Below are positions 40,153 through 48,575 of a stretch of DNA of 64,000 bases, in pieces. Below the pieces are notes generated by a model that made no database searches, was not told where the DNA came from, and was given only the letters and a program-made list of their open reading frames with translations. A program made the translations under genes and the position numbers. Source of the DNA: Trichothermofontia sp964536415. Lineage in GTDB: Bacteria > Cyanobacteriota > Cyanobacteriia > B231. Position 1 is the first letter of the stretch, and each line of letters opens with the position of its first letter. Where the stretch lies: contig CAZHXN010000004.1 in NCBI GenBank assembly GCA_964536415.1, positions 38,705-102,704 of the forward strand, read 5' to 3'.

Positions 40153-40267
40153 CGGCAACCCAGGTTTAGCGATCGTTCACTTTTCCCAAGATACCGCATT
40201 GCGGGTGAGGGCTTAGCTGGCTCAGCGGGCGATCGGGCTTGAGTTTGAAGTTGTGGCGCATGGGGCG

Positions 40268-40325
40268 GTTGAATGCCCTCTCCCCCAGCCCCACTCTCCC
40301 CCCGTGCGCGGGGAGCCAGAGGCTG
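40268..40325 (+). repeat. Diverged REP-like repeat
   Basis: GCCCTCTCCCCCAGCCCCAC followed by the hairpin CTCCCCCCGTGCGCGGGGAG resembles the repeat family seen at 38733 and 57826, but is shorter. It lies upstream of the divergent bciB and deacetylase genes. Confidence 0.5.
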
Positions 40326-40458
40326 CGCCGATGTAGCCACCAGCAATGTCAACGATCGCCCAATTCCTGATCCATACGTTACCCTGTAGGGCAATGGGAG
40401 CCGGGGCCACGGTCACCGGAGAGAACAGAACTCGCCGTCATAAGGGGGGTGAGCAGAG

Positions 40459-41922
40459 ATGAACCAGTCCATGACCCGCTTGCGCAGCGTCCCTGCCAGC
40501 GCAGCGCAGCGCACCGCCAACCGAGCCTCGCAATCCCCAACCGCCCCCTCCCGTGGGCGACTCTCCCCTATTCGTGCAGCGTCTCCATCAGCAAATCGTT
40601 TCGCACCGCTCAAGGCGCATCGCTCCCTGTTATCCCTACTGACCCAACTGCGGACCGACTACGCCCAGCAGGCGATCGACCTCCGCACCCAACACCTGGC
40701 CCCCCACTGCCTGCAACTTCAGTTATACAGCCAATCTGGCTTTTCCCCCCTGACTGCCCCAGCGATCGGGCAACATCTGGCTCAAACGCTGCAACAGCAA
40801 CGGGCCACACTCCTAGCGAACCAAATTCGTCAGATCGACCTCCTCCTGACCGTTCCCACAGCCTCTCAGCAGGAGCCTCACCCCCAACGCCAACACCTCT
40901 GGCAAACCACGATCGCCCTAGCCCCCCCAACAACGCCTCCCCCTCTGCGCCACCGTGCCCCAGGAAAATCGTCGCCGGTCCTGCCTCGCGACTCAGCCCC
41001 ACCCATCGTCAAGCTGGGTAGATGGGTCGTGCTGGGTTGTCTCGATTTTCTACAAAGCAACGCGTTGCTGCTGACCTTTCTCCTCTCCGGCTGGCTGTAC
41101 GCCGCGATCGCCCTCAATCCCGCGCCCCAGATCACGCCCTCGCCACCCCAGGACACCCAACCCAGCGCCCAACCCGCTAGCATTCCCCTTCCAGATAGCG
41201 TCGCATCTCCTCCAGCGAATCGCCCAACGCCCGCCCCGCTTGAAGTTGCCGTCAAAACGAACCCCTTGACCTTTACCGTTCCGGAAGTCTTCCAGGGTAA
41301 AACCATTTCTCGAATTAATCCCATCCGGGCACGTAAGGTCATTGCGCTGACCTTCAGCAACGGTCCCTGGCCCGACAACACGGAAGCCATCCTCGCCATC
41401 CTCAAGCGCTATCACGTCAAAGCCACCTTCTTCTGGGGCGGCCAAGCGGTCGCTGATCAGCCCGACCTCGCCCGCCAAGTCGTGGCCCACGGCCACGCGA
41501 TCGGTCACCAACCCTGGAGTCGCCCCGACTCCCCCTCCCAGCGATTCGCAATTGCCCAGGAAATCCAGCGAACGGCCCAAGTGATTCAACAAACAACAGG
41601 GGTCACCAGCACCCTCTTTCGGCCTAGTCAGAACCCAGTGAACGAAGCCCTGCTGTTGCAAGCCCAACGGCAGCAGTACACCACAATCCTGTGGTCCGTC
41701 GATGCGGGCAACGAAGACAGTTCTGATGCGATCGTCGATCGCGTCCTCCAGGATGCCTCATCCGGAGCGATCGTGCGGATGCAAGACGGCGGGGGTGATC
41801 GGGACGCCCTCATTCAAGCCTTGCCCCAGATCATTACCCTTTTGCGTCGCCAAGGCTATCAATTCCTGACGATTCCCGATCTCCTAGAACAGCAAACCAA
41901 TTTGCAAACTCGACCGATTTAG
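40459..41922 (+). CDS. Polysaccharide deacetylase family protein with altered catalytic motifs
   Basis: 487 residues with one TM helix (about 196-216, ALLLTFLLSGWLYAAIA), which places the C-terminal NodB homology domain (about 285-475) outside. Motif 1, normally TFDDGP, is ALTFSNGPWPD: the catalytic and metal-binding Asp residues are replaced by Ser and Asn. Motif 2, normally HxxxH after 'GNHT', is GHAIGHQPWSRPDS, without the second His. Motif 3 (FRPP) is LFRPSQN. Motif 4 reads ILWSVDAGNED, as in active enzymes. The fold is well supported but deacetylase activity is unlikely. The N-terminal 190 residues are Pro/Gln-rich. The gene is convergent with the exopolysaccharide export cluster, where a sugar-binding or regulatory role would make sense. 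Confidence 0.85.
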   Translation: MNQSMTRLRSVPASAAQRTANRASQSPTAPSRGRLSPIRAASPSANRFAPLKAHRSLLSLLTQLRTDYAQQAIDLRTQHLAPHCLQLQLYSQSGFSPLTAPAIGQHLAQTLQQQRATLLANQIRQIDLLLTVPTASQQEPHPQRQHLWQTTIALAPPTTPPPLRHRAPGKSSPVLPRDSAPPIVKLGRWVVLGCLDFLQSNALLLTFLLSGWLYAAIALNPAPQITPSPPQDTQPSAQPASIPLPDSVASPPANRPTPAPLEVAVKTNPLTFTVPEVFQGKTISRINPIRARKVIALTFSNGPWPDNTEAILAILKRYHVKATFFWGGQAVADQPDLARQVVAHGHAIGHQPWSRPDSPSQRFAIAQEIQRTAQVIQQTTGVTSTLFRPSQNPVNEALLLQAQRQQYTTILWSVDAGNEDSSDAIVDRVLQDASSGAIVRMQDGGGDRDALIQALPQIITLLRRQGYQFLTIPDLLEQQTNLQTRPI

Positions 41923-42051
41923 GAAGACCCTTCCCAAATTCAAAAGGCCATTTGCCCCAACCTCTCCACCGAAAAATTGCGTAGCATTCCCCAAAACGTA
42001 GGGTAAATCTTCTCTTTCCTCACCAAGCGTATTGCACCAAGTGTATTGCGC

Positions 42052-42885
42052 TTAAATCACATCCGCAAAGGTCCGTTCCACCTTCCGGAAAAACCACAGA
42101 CTGCTGATGAGCAAGACCCCCACCAGTGCCAGAGATAACAAGAAACCGGGCAAATACAGGGTTGAAGTTCCGCCTAAAATCACCCAGCGAAAACCATCAA
42201 TCACCCCCACCATCGGATTGAGGGAATAGAGCAAACGCCACTGCTCCGGCACAATGCTACTGCTAAAGCCGACGGGGGAAATGTACAGACCAAATTGGAC
42301 TAAAAACGGCACCACATAGCGAAAATCACGATATTTCACGTTGAGTGCTGCTAACCACAATCCTCCCCCGATCGCCGCCGCAAAGGCAATCACAATAAAA
42401 AAGGGTAGGGTGAGAATGCGCCAACTGGGCACAAAGTTATACCAGGCCATCAGGCCCAAGAGAATCAGGCCCGAAATCAGGAAATCCACAAAACTGACAA
42501 TCACGGCACTGGCAGGAATCACCAAACGTGGGAAATAGACTTTAGAAATCAGATTGGCATTAACAATTAGACTATTACTCGACTCCGATAGGGCACTAGC
42601 AAAAAACTGCCACGGCAACATGGCAGCAAAAACTAAAATTGGATACGGCACCCCCTCGGAGGGTAACCGGGCTAATTTACCAAAGACGATCGTAAACACC
42701 ACCATCGTTAAAAAGGGGCGAATCAATGCCCAGGCTACGCCGATCGCTGTTTGCTTATAGCGCACCAGAATATCGCGCCAGGCCAAAAAGTAAAACAACT
42801 CCCGGTAACGCCAGAGATCCCGCCAATATTGGCGCTCTGTCCGTCCGGCTTCGATAATTAGCTCTGGTTCTGCTGGCTGAGCCAT
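42052..42885 (-). CDS. ABC-2 type polysaccharide export permease (Wzm-like)
   Basis: 277 residues from ATG 42885. A longer frame from 43026 would add 47 residues including a repeated FQFPKTNFQFPK, derived from a 21-bp tandem repeat that looks non-coding. The family is the ABC-2 permease of O-antigen or exopolysaccharide export: RELFYFLAWRDILVRYKQTA, GVAWALIRPFLTMVVF and six TM helices, with the PWQFFASALSESSNSLI and ISPVGFSSSIVPEQWRLLYSLNPM stretches. It needs a Wzt-type ATPase, which is not in the window. The upstream genes are a Wzc-like kinase and Wza-like channel; such a mix of ABC-2 export and Wza/Wzc is known in cyanobacteria. No clear SD before 42885 because the tandem repeat reaches the start codon. 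Confidence 0.88.
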   Translation of the reverse strand: MAQPAEPELIIEAGRTERQYWRDLWRYRELFYFLAWRDILVRYKQTAIGVAWALIRPFLTMVVFTIVFGKLARLPSEGVPYPILVFAAMLPWQFFASALSESSNSLIVNANLISKVYFPRLVIPASAVIVSFVDFLISGLILLGLMAWYNFVPSWRILTLPFFIVIAFAAAIGGGLWLAALNVKYRDFRYVVPFLVQFGLYISPVGFSSSIVPEQWRLLYSLNPMVGVIDGFRWVILGGTSTLYLPGFLLSLALVGVLLISSLWFFRKVERTFADVI

Positions 42886-42953
42886 CTTTGGAAATTGGAA
42901 ATTTGTCTTTGGAAATTGGAAATTTGAAAGTTTGAAATTAGTTTGAAAGTTTA
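42886..42953. repeat. 21-bp tandem repeat at a start codon
   Basis: CTTTGGAAATTGGAAATTTG followed by T or A, twice in tandem (42886-42906, 42907-42927), then related AAGTTTGAAATTAGTTTGAA. It directly touches the ATG of the ABC-2 permease on the minus strand and is read as FQFPK repeats if translation starts upstream. Confidence 0.85.
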
Positions 42954-43071
42954 AAATTTGAGATGTATGGATTGAGGGATAGGGATAGAATAGCAAATCT
43001 GCTTGCCGAGGGAAGAAGTCAGCCACCTACTCCCTGCATCCTTGAAGGACTTTGACCGGGTTGAGCACTGG

Positions 43072-45303
43072 CTATCCCTTCTCTGCCATTGAGACCGGTA
43101 CCTTTAGCTTGGGTGCATCCTGATGGTAGTACCGATAATAATAACCATTGTAGGAATAGCCCGTCACGATCCGCTGCACCCCATTGGTGATCACACCTAA
43201 AAGAGGAATCTGGGCCGTTTGCAGGTGATCCACGACCCGCTTCACAGCTGACCGCTTGGTCTTGCCCAATCCCACCACCAGGGCCACCCCGCTGGTCGCA
43301 GGGGCTAACAACTGGGCGTCGGAAAATCCTAATAGAGGTGGGGTATCGTAGATAATAATGTCAAACTGGGTTTCTAGTGCTTCCATGATTGCCCGCATTC
43401 GGTGAGAAGCCAGAAGCCGGGAGGGATCACGCGGGGAAGGGCCTGCTGTCAGGACAAAGAATTTATCCTCGCGAGGAGCCGTTTGAATCAGATCTGCCGG
43501 GGCACGATCGCCCAACAAGAGCGTACTCAAGCCTTCCTGATTAGATAATCCCAACGCCCGATGCAGTTGGGGACGCCGCAAGTCCGCATCCACCAACAAG
43601 ACCCGTTTCCCCATCACTGCCGCCGCATGGCCCAGGTTTAACGCGATCGTCGATTTCCCTTCAGCCGGTGCTGCGGAACTGATCACCAACGATCGCATCG
43701 GGGCCAAATTATTCAATAACTGTAAAACGAGCCACAAAGACCGGAAGGCTTCCATAAACGGAACCACCTTATAGTCCCGATAGCGCCGGGAGACTCCGTC
43801 CGACGTCGGTTCCGGCGGGGGCAAGTCTTCGGGGAGGATTACCTGGCGGGTGCCCCCCAGGCGGCTGGTATAGGGAATCACGCCCAACAGGGGCGCATGG
43901 GTCAGTTCCTTCACCTCCTCAACACTTTGTAAAGACTCATCCAATTTCTCTGCCAAGAAAACGGCAGCACTGCCCGCCAGGAAACCCGCAATCACCCCCA
44001 GCAAGAGTTGCCGGGGAATATTTGGTTCAATGGGACGGCTGGGAACTTCAGCGATCGACAGCAACTGCCAGGGGATTTCCTGCTGCGCCGCATCCAGCAG
44101 GAGCCGTTCACGGGCCTCCAGGAGTCGGGTTAAGCCCCCCGTTGCCAGGGTCAACTCCCGCTCTAGATCGGCACTCAGCCGCGACAGGGCGGGCAGTTGG
44201 GCCAATTGTTGCCGGAGCTGCAACTCCACCTGGGCCAGGGTGTGTTGTTGCGCCTGCAAGGCCTGGAGATCACTGCTCGTGGTGGCCAGGGTCCCACTGA
44301 GGGCACGTTCCGCTTCCTGCCGCAGCAGGGGCAGTAGATTCTCGCGCTGTCGCTGGAGGGTTGCCAGGGCAGGGCTGTCGGGTTGCGATCGGGCCAACTC
44401 CTGGGCAATCTGGGCATCCACTTGCCGGACTTGCTCAACCAGGGATTGGTACAAAGCATCCTGCCGCAAGACTGCCGTCGCCCCTGCCTTGTCATTGATC
44501 GTGTTGAAACGCTGCTGGGTCCCCTGCAATTGTAGAAAGGTATTGAGACGTTGACTTTCAAGAGTACTCAGTTGGCTTTCTAGTTCCTGGGCCTTCGTCT
44601 CCAAACTGGTAAAACTGTAGCGTTGTCGGAGATCTTGCAAGGTGGCCTGAAGGCGATTGACACGCGCTTGCATCAGGGGAATCTGCTCCTCGACAAACTG
44701 AATCCCCTGGCTGAGGGAAGTTTGTCGGGTTTGCAGGCTGTAATCCAAATATCCCTGGGCCAACTGATCCAGGACAAATTTAATTTGGGCCGCATCGGTG
44801 CCGCGAAAGCGAATTTCTAGAATCTTGGTATTTTGCAACCTGGTAATACTTAGACCCTTTATCAGGGTGTCGTAAGTTAAATCTGGGTAGCGGGTCTGCA
44901 AGCGGGTCAAAATCGGGTCCAGGATTTCCGGACTGAGGAGAACCTGAATTTGGGTATCGTAATCTAGGCGATCGCCCCGCCAAGCCGACGTGTCCCCTGT
45001 CTGGCCCAAGAGTTGGGGGAGTTGTGACTCATTCGCTACCGACTCAACCAGGATTTGGAAACGTCCCTGATACACAGGCACAATTTGGGTGGCCCGCCAC
45101 CAGATCAGGGAACTGACGAGGGCCGCCACCCCCAGGAAGATCGGCCAGCGACGGCGTAGGGCGTGCAGCAGATTCCCCAAATCGGCCTCTTGGGCGGGCT
45201 GGGGTTGGGGGCGCCAAGGGGCCGGGAAGACCGGGGGGACCCCGTCGGCGACGGGGGCATTGCCAGACACTGGCACCGGGGAAAATTGAGGGGGCGCATG
45301 CAT
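43072..45303 (-). CDS. Wzc-like exopolysaccharide co-polymerase with tyrosine-kinase domain
   Basis: 743 residues. An N-terminal proline-rich cytosolic segment (about 1-45), a first TM helix (about 55-72), a large periplasmic domain with predicted coiled coils (about 180-400, LQALQAQQHTLAQVELQLRQ) and the GNVR-like region (RPIEPNIPRQLLLG) lead to a second TM helix near 430. The BY-kinase follows at about 510-715: Walker A SSAAPAEGKSTIALNLG, Walker A' VLLVDADLRRPQLHRALGL and Walker B DIIIYDTPPLLGFSDAQLLA. The C-terminal tyrosine cluster GYSYNGYYYRYYH is at about 712-726. Such proteins control polymer length and export. Operon with the Wza-like gene (28 bases upstream). Confidence 0.94.
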   Translation of the reverse strand: MHAPPQFSPVPVSGNAPVADGVPPVFPAPWRPQPQPAQEADLGNLLHALRRRWPIFLGVAALVSSLIWWRATQIVPVYQGRFQILVESVANESQLPQLLGQTGDTSAWRGDRLDYDTQIQVLLSPEILDPILTRLQTRYPDLTYDTLIKGLSITRLQNTKILEIRFRGTDAAQIKFVLDQLAQGYLDYSLQTRQTSLSQGIQFVEEQIPLMQARVNRLQATLQDLRQRYSFTSLETKAQELESQLSTLESQRLNTFLQLQGTQQRFNTINDKAGATAVLRQDALYQSLVEQVRQVDAQIAQELARSQPDSPALATLQRQRENLLPLLRQEAERALSGTLATTSSDLQALQAQQHTLAQVELQLRQQLAQLPALSRLSADLERELTLATGGLTRLLEARERLLLDAAQQEIPWQLLSIAEVPSRPIEPNIPRQLLLGVIAGFLAGSAAVFLAEKLDESLQSVEEVKELTHAPLLGVIPYTSRLGGTRQVILPEDLPPPEPTSDGVSRRYRDYKVVPFMEAFRSLWLVLQLLNNLAPMRSLVISSAAPAEGKSTIALNLGHAAAVMGKRVLLVDADLRRPQLHRALGLSNQEGLSTLLLGDRAPADLIQTAPREDKFFVLTAGPSPRDPSRLLASHRMRAIMEALETQFDIIIYDTPPLLGFSDAQLLAPATSGVALVVGLGKTKRSAVKRVVDHLQTAQIPLLGVITNGVQRIVTGYSYNGYYYRYYHQDAPKLKVPVSMAEKG

Positions 45304-45331
45304 ACCGCAAACTCTCCACGAGAATAGAAAA

Positions 45332-46558
45332 CTAGAAGAACCGAAGCAAGTTATTGAGGAGTAGAAACAGCGGGGCCGTTACTTGGGTGATTTTGTCGGT
45401 GGTGCGGGTAAAACTAGAGCGATCAACGATAATCACATCATTGGGATGCACGATCGGGTTCGTGGCTTCATTAATGTCGGCAGTCAGATCAATGGGAACG
45501 GTCCGCTGTGCGATCGTGCCGTTGGGTTGCAGGCGAATGAGTTCCACCGTTTGGCGATTGGCACGAGTAGCATGAAACCCCCCGGCGGCCAATAGGGCTT
45601 GGTTTAAGGGCGTATTCGGGGGCACTTCCAGCACGCCCGGTTTGACCACCTCACCCACAACGTTTACCCGAATGGTTTGGGGGGCAAAACTGGCCGTGGC
45701 AACCTGGCTCAGTTGGGCGGGCGATAGGCTGGGGGCCGTGGGAATCCGAATCATATCGCCATCCCGGAGGCTAATATCCTGGTTCAGGTTACTGCTTTGC
45801 AGCAACTCCCAGAGATTGACCGAAATCACCTGCTCCAAATCATTCAGCAGGGGACGCCGCACCTCAATTTGACGCAGATCAGCCCGTTGGGTAATCCCGC
45901 CAGATTGCTGAATCAATTCCGTGATCGTCACCAGTGGGACACCGCCTCCCCCCGCTGATTCAAATTGATAGGTGCCGGGACGGTTCACTTCGCCACTAAT
46001 GGCCACCCGCAGGGGCCGCGCCTGCTCCAGGACGATTGTGGTCAACGGCTGGCGAAAAAACCGGGTATATTTAGCCGTGACCATATCCCCCACGGCTTGC
46101 AGCGTCAGGCCAGTCACCGGTACCTGACCAATGCGCGGCAGGTTGAGGGTGCCATCGGGCAGAATCGGATAACTTTTGCTATACTCTGGCACGTTGAAAA
46201 TATCCACAAACACGCGATCGCCCGGGCCCAAAGTGTAGTCTTCCGCGCCCTGGGGTAACGCCCGGGTCTCACCCATGAGGGCTGGGGAAACTGTCTGAGC
46301 AGAGGTTAGGGAAGACCCCACAGCCGGTTGTGGCTCGGCGGTCCTTGCCGTTGCCGTTGGGGCAGTGGGTAATAGGTCGTCCACAAACCATCGGGCCTGC
46401 GCTAGGCGCATCGGTTCCGGTGTCAGTTCGGCAGTGACCGGGGAAACCGGGGCAGGCGTTGCCAGCAACTGGGGCGAGGCGCTGACCCACAGCAGACAAG
46501 TCAAGGTAAAGACGGTGAAGGGGGGAGGACCCCAGACGTTAGACCGATCCATACTCAT
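45332..46558 (-). CDS. Polysaccharide export protein (Wza-like, SLBB domains)
   Basis: 408 residues. A probable signal peptide is at the start (hydrophobic FTVFTLTCLLWVSASPQLLA). A Poly_export domain (about 105-185) begins YTLGPGDRVFVDIFNVPEYS and continues ILPDGTLNLPRIGQVPVTGL. SLBB repeats follow (RVAISGEVNRPGTYQF; IRVNVVGEVVKPGVLEVPPN). The usual lipobox Cys is not obvious (no L-A-G/A-C near the cleavage site), so outer-membrane anchoring may differ from Wza. Its role would be an outer-membrane or periplasmic channel for exopolysaccharide with the Wzc-like protein downstream. A glycosyltransferase gene lies 79 bases upstream on the same strand. Confidence 0.92.
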   Translation of the reverse strand: MSMDRSNVWGPPPFTVFTLTCLLWVSASPQLLATPAPVSPVTAELTPEPMRLAQARWFVDDLLPTAPTATARTAEPQPAVGSSLTSAQTVSPALMGETRALPQGAEDYTLGPGDRVFVDIFNVPEYSKSYPILPDGTLNLPRIGQVPVTGLTLQAVGDMVTAKYTRFFRQPLTTIVLEQARPLRVAISGEVNRPGTYQFESAGGGGVPLVTITELIQQSGGITQRADLRQIEVRRPLLNDLEQVISVNLWELLQSSNLNQDISLRDGDMIRIPTAPSLSPAQLSQVATASFAPQTIRVNVVGEVVKPGVLEVPPNTPLNQALLAAGGFHATRANRQTVELIRLQPNGTIAQRTVPIDLTADINEATNPIVHPNDVIIVDRSSFTRTTDKITQVTAPLFLLLNNLLRFF

Positions 46559-46637
46559 AACAGGCTACCTAACAGTGCGATCGAAACAGATCAATATCGG
46601 GGCGTACACACAGGGCGAAGCGATCGCCAACCCCTAT

Positions 46638-47972
46638 TCATTGGGGGAACTTTGGCTGGGTGGCAGCCGTCTGCGGGACAGGGGGAGGGATCTTCCCCTG
46701 TGGAGTCAGGATACCCTGCTGGACAACCTGGCAATAGCGCTGGCCACTCAGTTCAGGGGAAAAGTGGGTTTCCAGGTAATGGCGGGCCGCACGGCCTAGC
46801 TGGTGACACCAATCAGGATCACCGTACAATCTCTCGATAAAGTGGGCTAGCCCCTGACTATCTTGATGTGGGAAGCTTTGACCACAGTTGGCCTCCTGAA
46901 TCAAGGTGCGTAGGTAGGAGTCGGCGGCACAGATGGCCGCGATCGGGCGTCCGGTGGCCAGGGCCGCATAGAGCTTGCTGGGGGCCACCAATCCCTCCAT
47001 CCCAGGGCCAATACTCACCAGGGAGAGATCACAAGCCGTTAGCGAATAGGGTAAAACTGCCGCATCCTGGTAGGGCAAGAACCGGATGTTTGTCAAACCC
47101 AACGCTTCTGCCTGAGTCTGACAGTCGGTATAGCGAGCGCCTCCGCCAATGAACAAAAATTTAATCTGGGGGTGAGATTGCAAGAGCTGTGCTGCCCCCA
47201 GAATTGTGTCCAGATCATGGCAGCGGCCCAAGTTACCCGCATAAAGCACCACAAAGTCATGGACCAACTGATGCTGCTGGGCAAACCAATTGTCGTGCTT
47301 GGCGATCGGGCGAATCTGTTGGGGGTTGGCCCAGTTGGGGATAACGACCACCTTATCAGCGATCGCGGGATATTTTTCAATCAGGCGTTGCCGCATCGTC
47401 GCCGTTAAGACGACAACGGCCTGCGATCGTGCCCAAACCCGTTGATTTAGCCGCTCCCAAATCCGCACTAGCCAGTGGCGTTCGGTCAGAACCCCCAGTT
47501 GTATGGCAATATCGGGATAGAGATCATATAGAATACAGACATAGGGCGTCCCGAACAGGAGATGGATGAGATAACCCAAGCTGTGCAGAAAGGGCGGGGC
47601 TGTGGTTAAAAACAACACATGATGATGACAGGCATGGCGCAGTAAATGGAGCGCCGAGCGTAGATAAAATAAAACCCCGCCAATCGCCTTACCCCGAATC
47701 CGCCGAGGCCAGAGATGAATACTGCGAGTCCGCTGCACCTGAAATTGGTCGATCGCCTCGTTTTTGGGAGCTTCGGTTTGCTGGAAAGCATACCCTGGTT
47801 GGCCCGTAAAGATACTGACAGCTATCCCCTCCTGACTCAAGAAGCCAGCTAACTCGCGAATCAGTTGACCCGTTGGTGCATAGTCAGGCGGGAAGAACTG
47901 GGTTATTATCTTCAGCCGAATTGGCCTCTCTCCAGGGGGATCTCCGGTTGGCAAATACAGTGGTAACCACAT
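46638..47972 (-). CDS. Glycosyltransferase family 4 (WcaI-like)
   Basis: 444 residues from ATG 47972, with AGGAG seven bases upstream. A GT-B enzyme: the N-terminal half has LKIITQFFPPDYAPTGQLIR, LHSLGYLIHLLFGTPYVCIL; the C-terminal half has VLYAGNLGRCHDLDTILGAA and LSLVSIGPGMEGLVAPSKLYAALATGRP, which contains the expected E-x7-E-type donor-binding stretch in a variant form. WcaI-like members act in exopolysaccharide repeat-unit synthesis. Operon with the Wza-like and Wzc-like genes and the ABC-2 permease downstream. The donor sugar cannot be inferred. Confidence 0.9.
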   Translation of the reverse strand: MWLPLYLPTGDPPGERPIRLKIITQFFPPDYAPTGQLIRELAGFLSQEGIAVSIFTGQPGYAFQQTEAPKNEAIDQFQVQRTRSIHLWPRRIRGKAIGGVLFYLRSALHLLRHACHHHVLFLTTAPPFLHSLGYLIHLLFGTPYVCILYDLYPDIAIQLGVLTERHWLVRIWERLNQRVWARSQAVVVLTATMRQRLIEKYPAIADKVVVIPNWANPQQIRPIAKHDNWFAQQHQLVHDFVVLYAGNLGRCHDLDTILGAAQLLQSHPQIKFLFIGGGARYTDCQTQAEALGLTNIRFLPYQDAAVLPYSLTACDLSLVSIGPGMEGLVAPSKLYAALATGRPIAAICAADSYLRTLIQEANCGQSFPHQDSQGLAHFIERLYGDPDWCHQLGRAARHYLETHFSPELSGQRYCQVVQQGILTPQGKIPPPVPQTAATQPKFPQ

Positions 47973-48306
47973 CACAACTCCTCTTCTTCACATCACGGGG
48001 GCGTTTCCAGCCTTGCCTGTCAGGATGTCAATAAGTGTTCCCGTTGGATCTAGCATTGCTCTACCTTTTTTGATTTATTTTGATTGATTTTTGACAATCC
48101 GCCCCCCCTAGGTTGACAGCTAGGTAGACAGGCAGGACGGGGTTAACGGTAGGCAAAGGTCTCTCCAGGCTTTCGTGAGGGGGGTCCCTTACGATTGACA
48201 GACAGTAGCAACGCTATCTTTCAAGCTCCCCTGAGATCTATCTTAGACGATCCGCTCCGATTGTTTATCACGGGTTGATAAGTTGATAAGATTTGCGCTT
48301 TTTCAA
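47973..48306. other. Intergenic region between glycosyltransferase and tRNA-Gly
   Basis: No gene visible. GTTGATAAGTTGATAAG is a small tandem pair near 48275-48291. The part near 47980 should carry the promoter of the exopolysaccharide cluster. No inverted repeat of terminator type was found by eye. Confidence 0.55.
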
Positions 48307-48377
48307 AGCGGGCAGCGGGAATCGAACCCGCATCAATAGCTTGGAAGGCTATGGTTTTACCACTAAACTATGCCCGC
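48307..48377 (-). tRNA. trnG: tRNA-Gly (anticodon UCC)
   Basis: 71 bases on the minus strand. Acceptor stem GCGGGCA/TGCCCGC with discriminator U, D-arm GTTTAGTGGTAAAAC, anticodon stem-loop ATAGC-CTTCCAA-GCTAT giving UCC, and T-arm GCGGG-TTCGATT-CCCGC. No CCA is encoded. All stems pair perfectly. Confidence 0.97.
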
Positions 48378-48463
48378 AGACGGGTCTGCTGAACGCTACC
48401 ACTAGCGATTGGCGATGCTAATCCCTAGCCGCGATCGCGTCACTGGTGGAATTGGCCCTTAGT

Positions 48464-48491
48464 TACGCTAGCACAAATACGCTAGCACAAA
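48464..48491. repeat. 14-bp tandem duplication
   Basis: TACGCTAGCACAAA occurs twice in perfect tandem between tRNA-Gly and rodA. Confidence 0.85.
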
Positions 48492-48575
48492 GCCTGTCAC
48501 CTGCATCATCTTAAATTCTAGCGAAACCCTAGCGGATTCCGGGGCAAGCGGATACTCGCCAAACCCTAATGCCCC

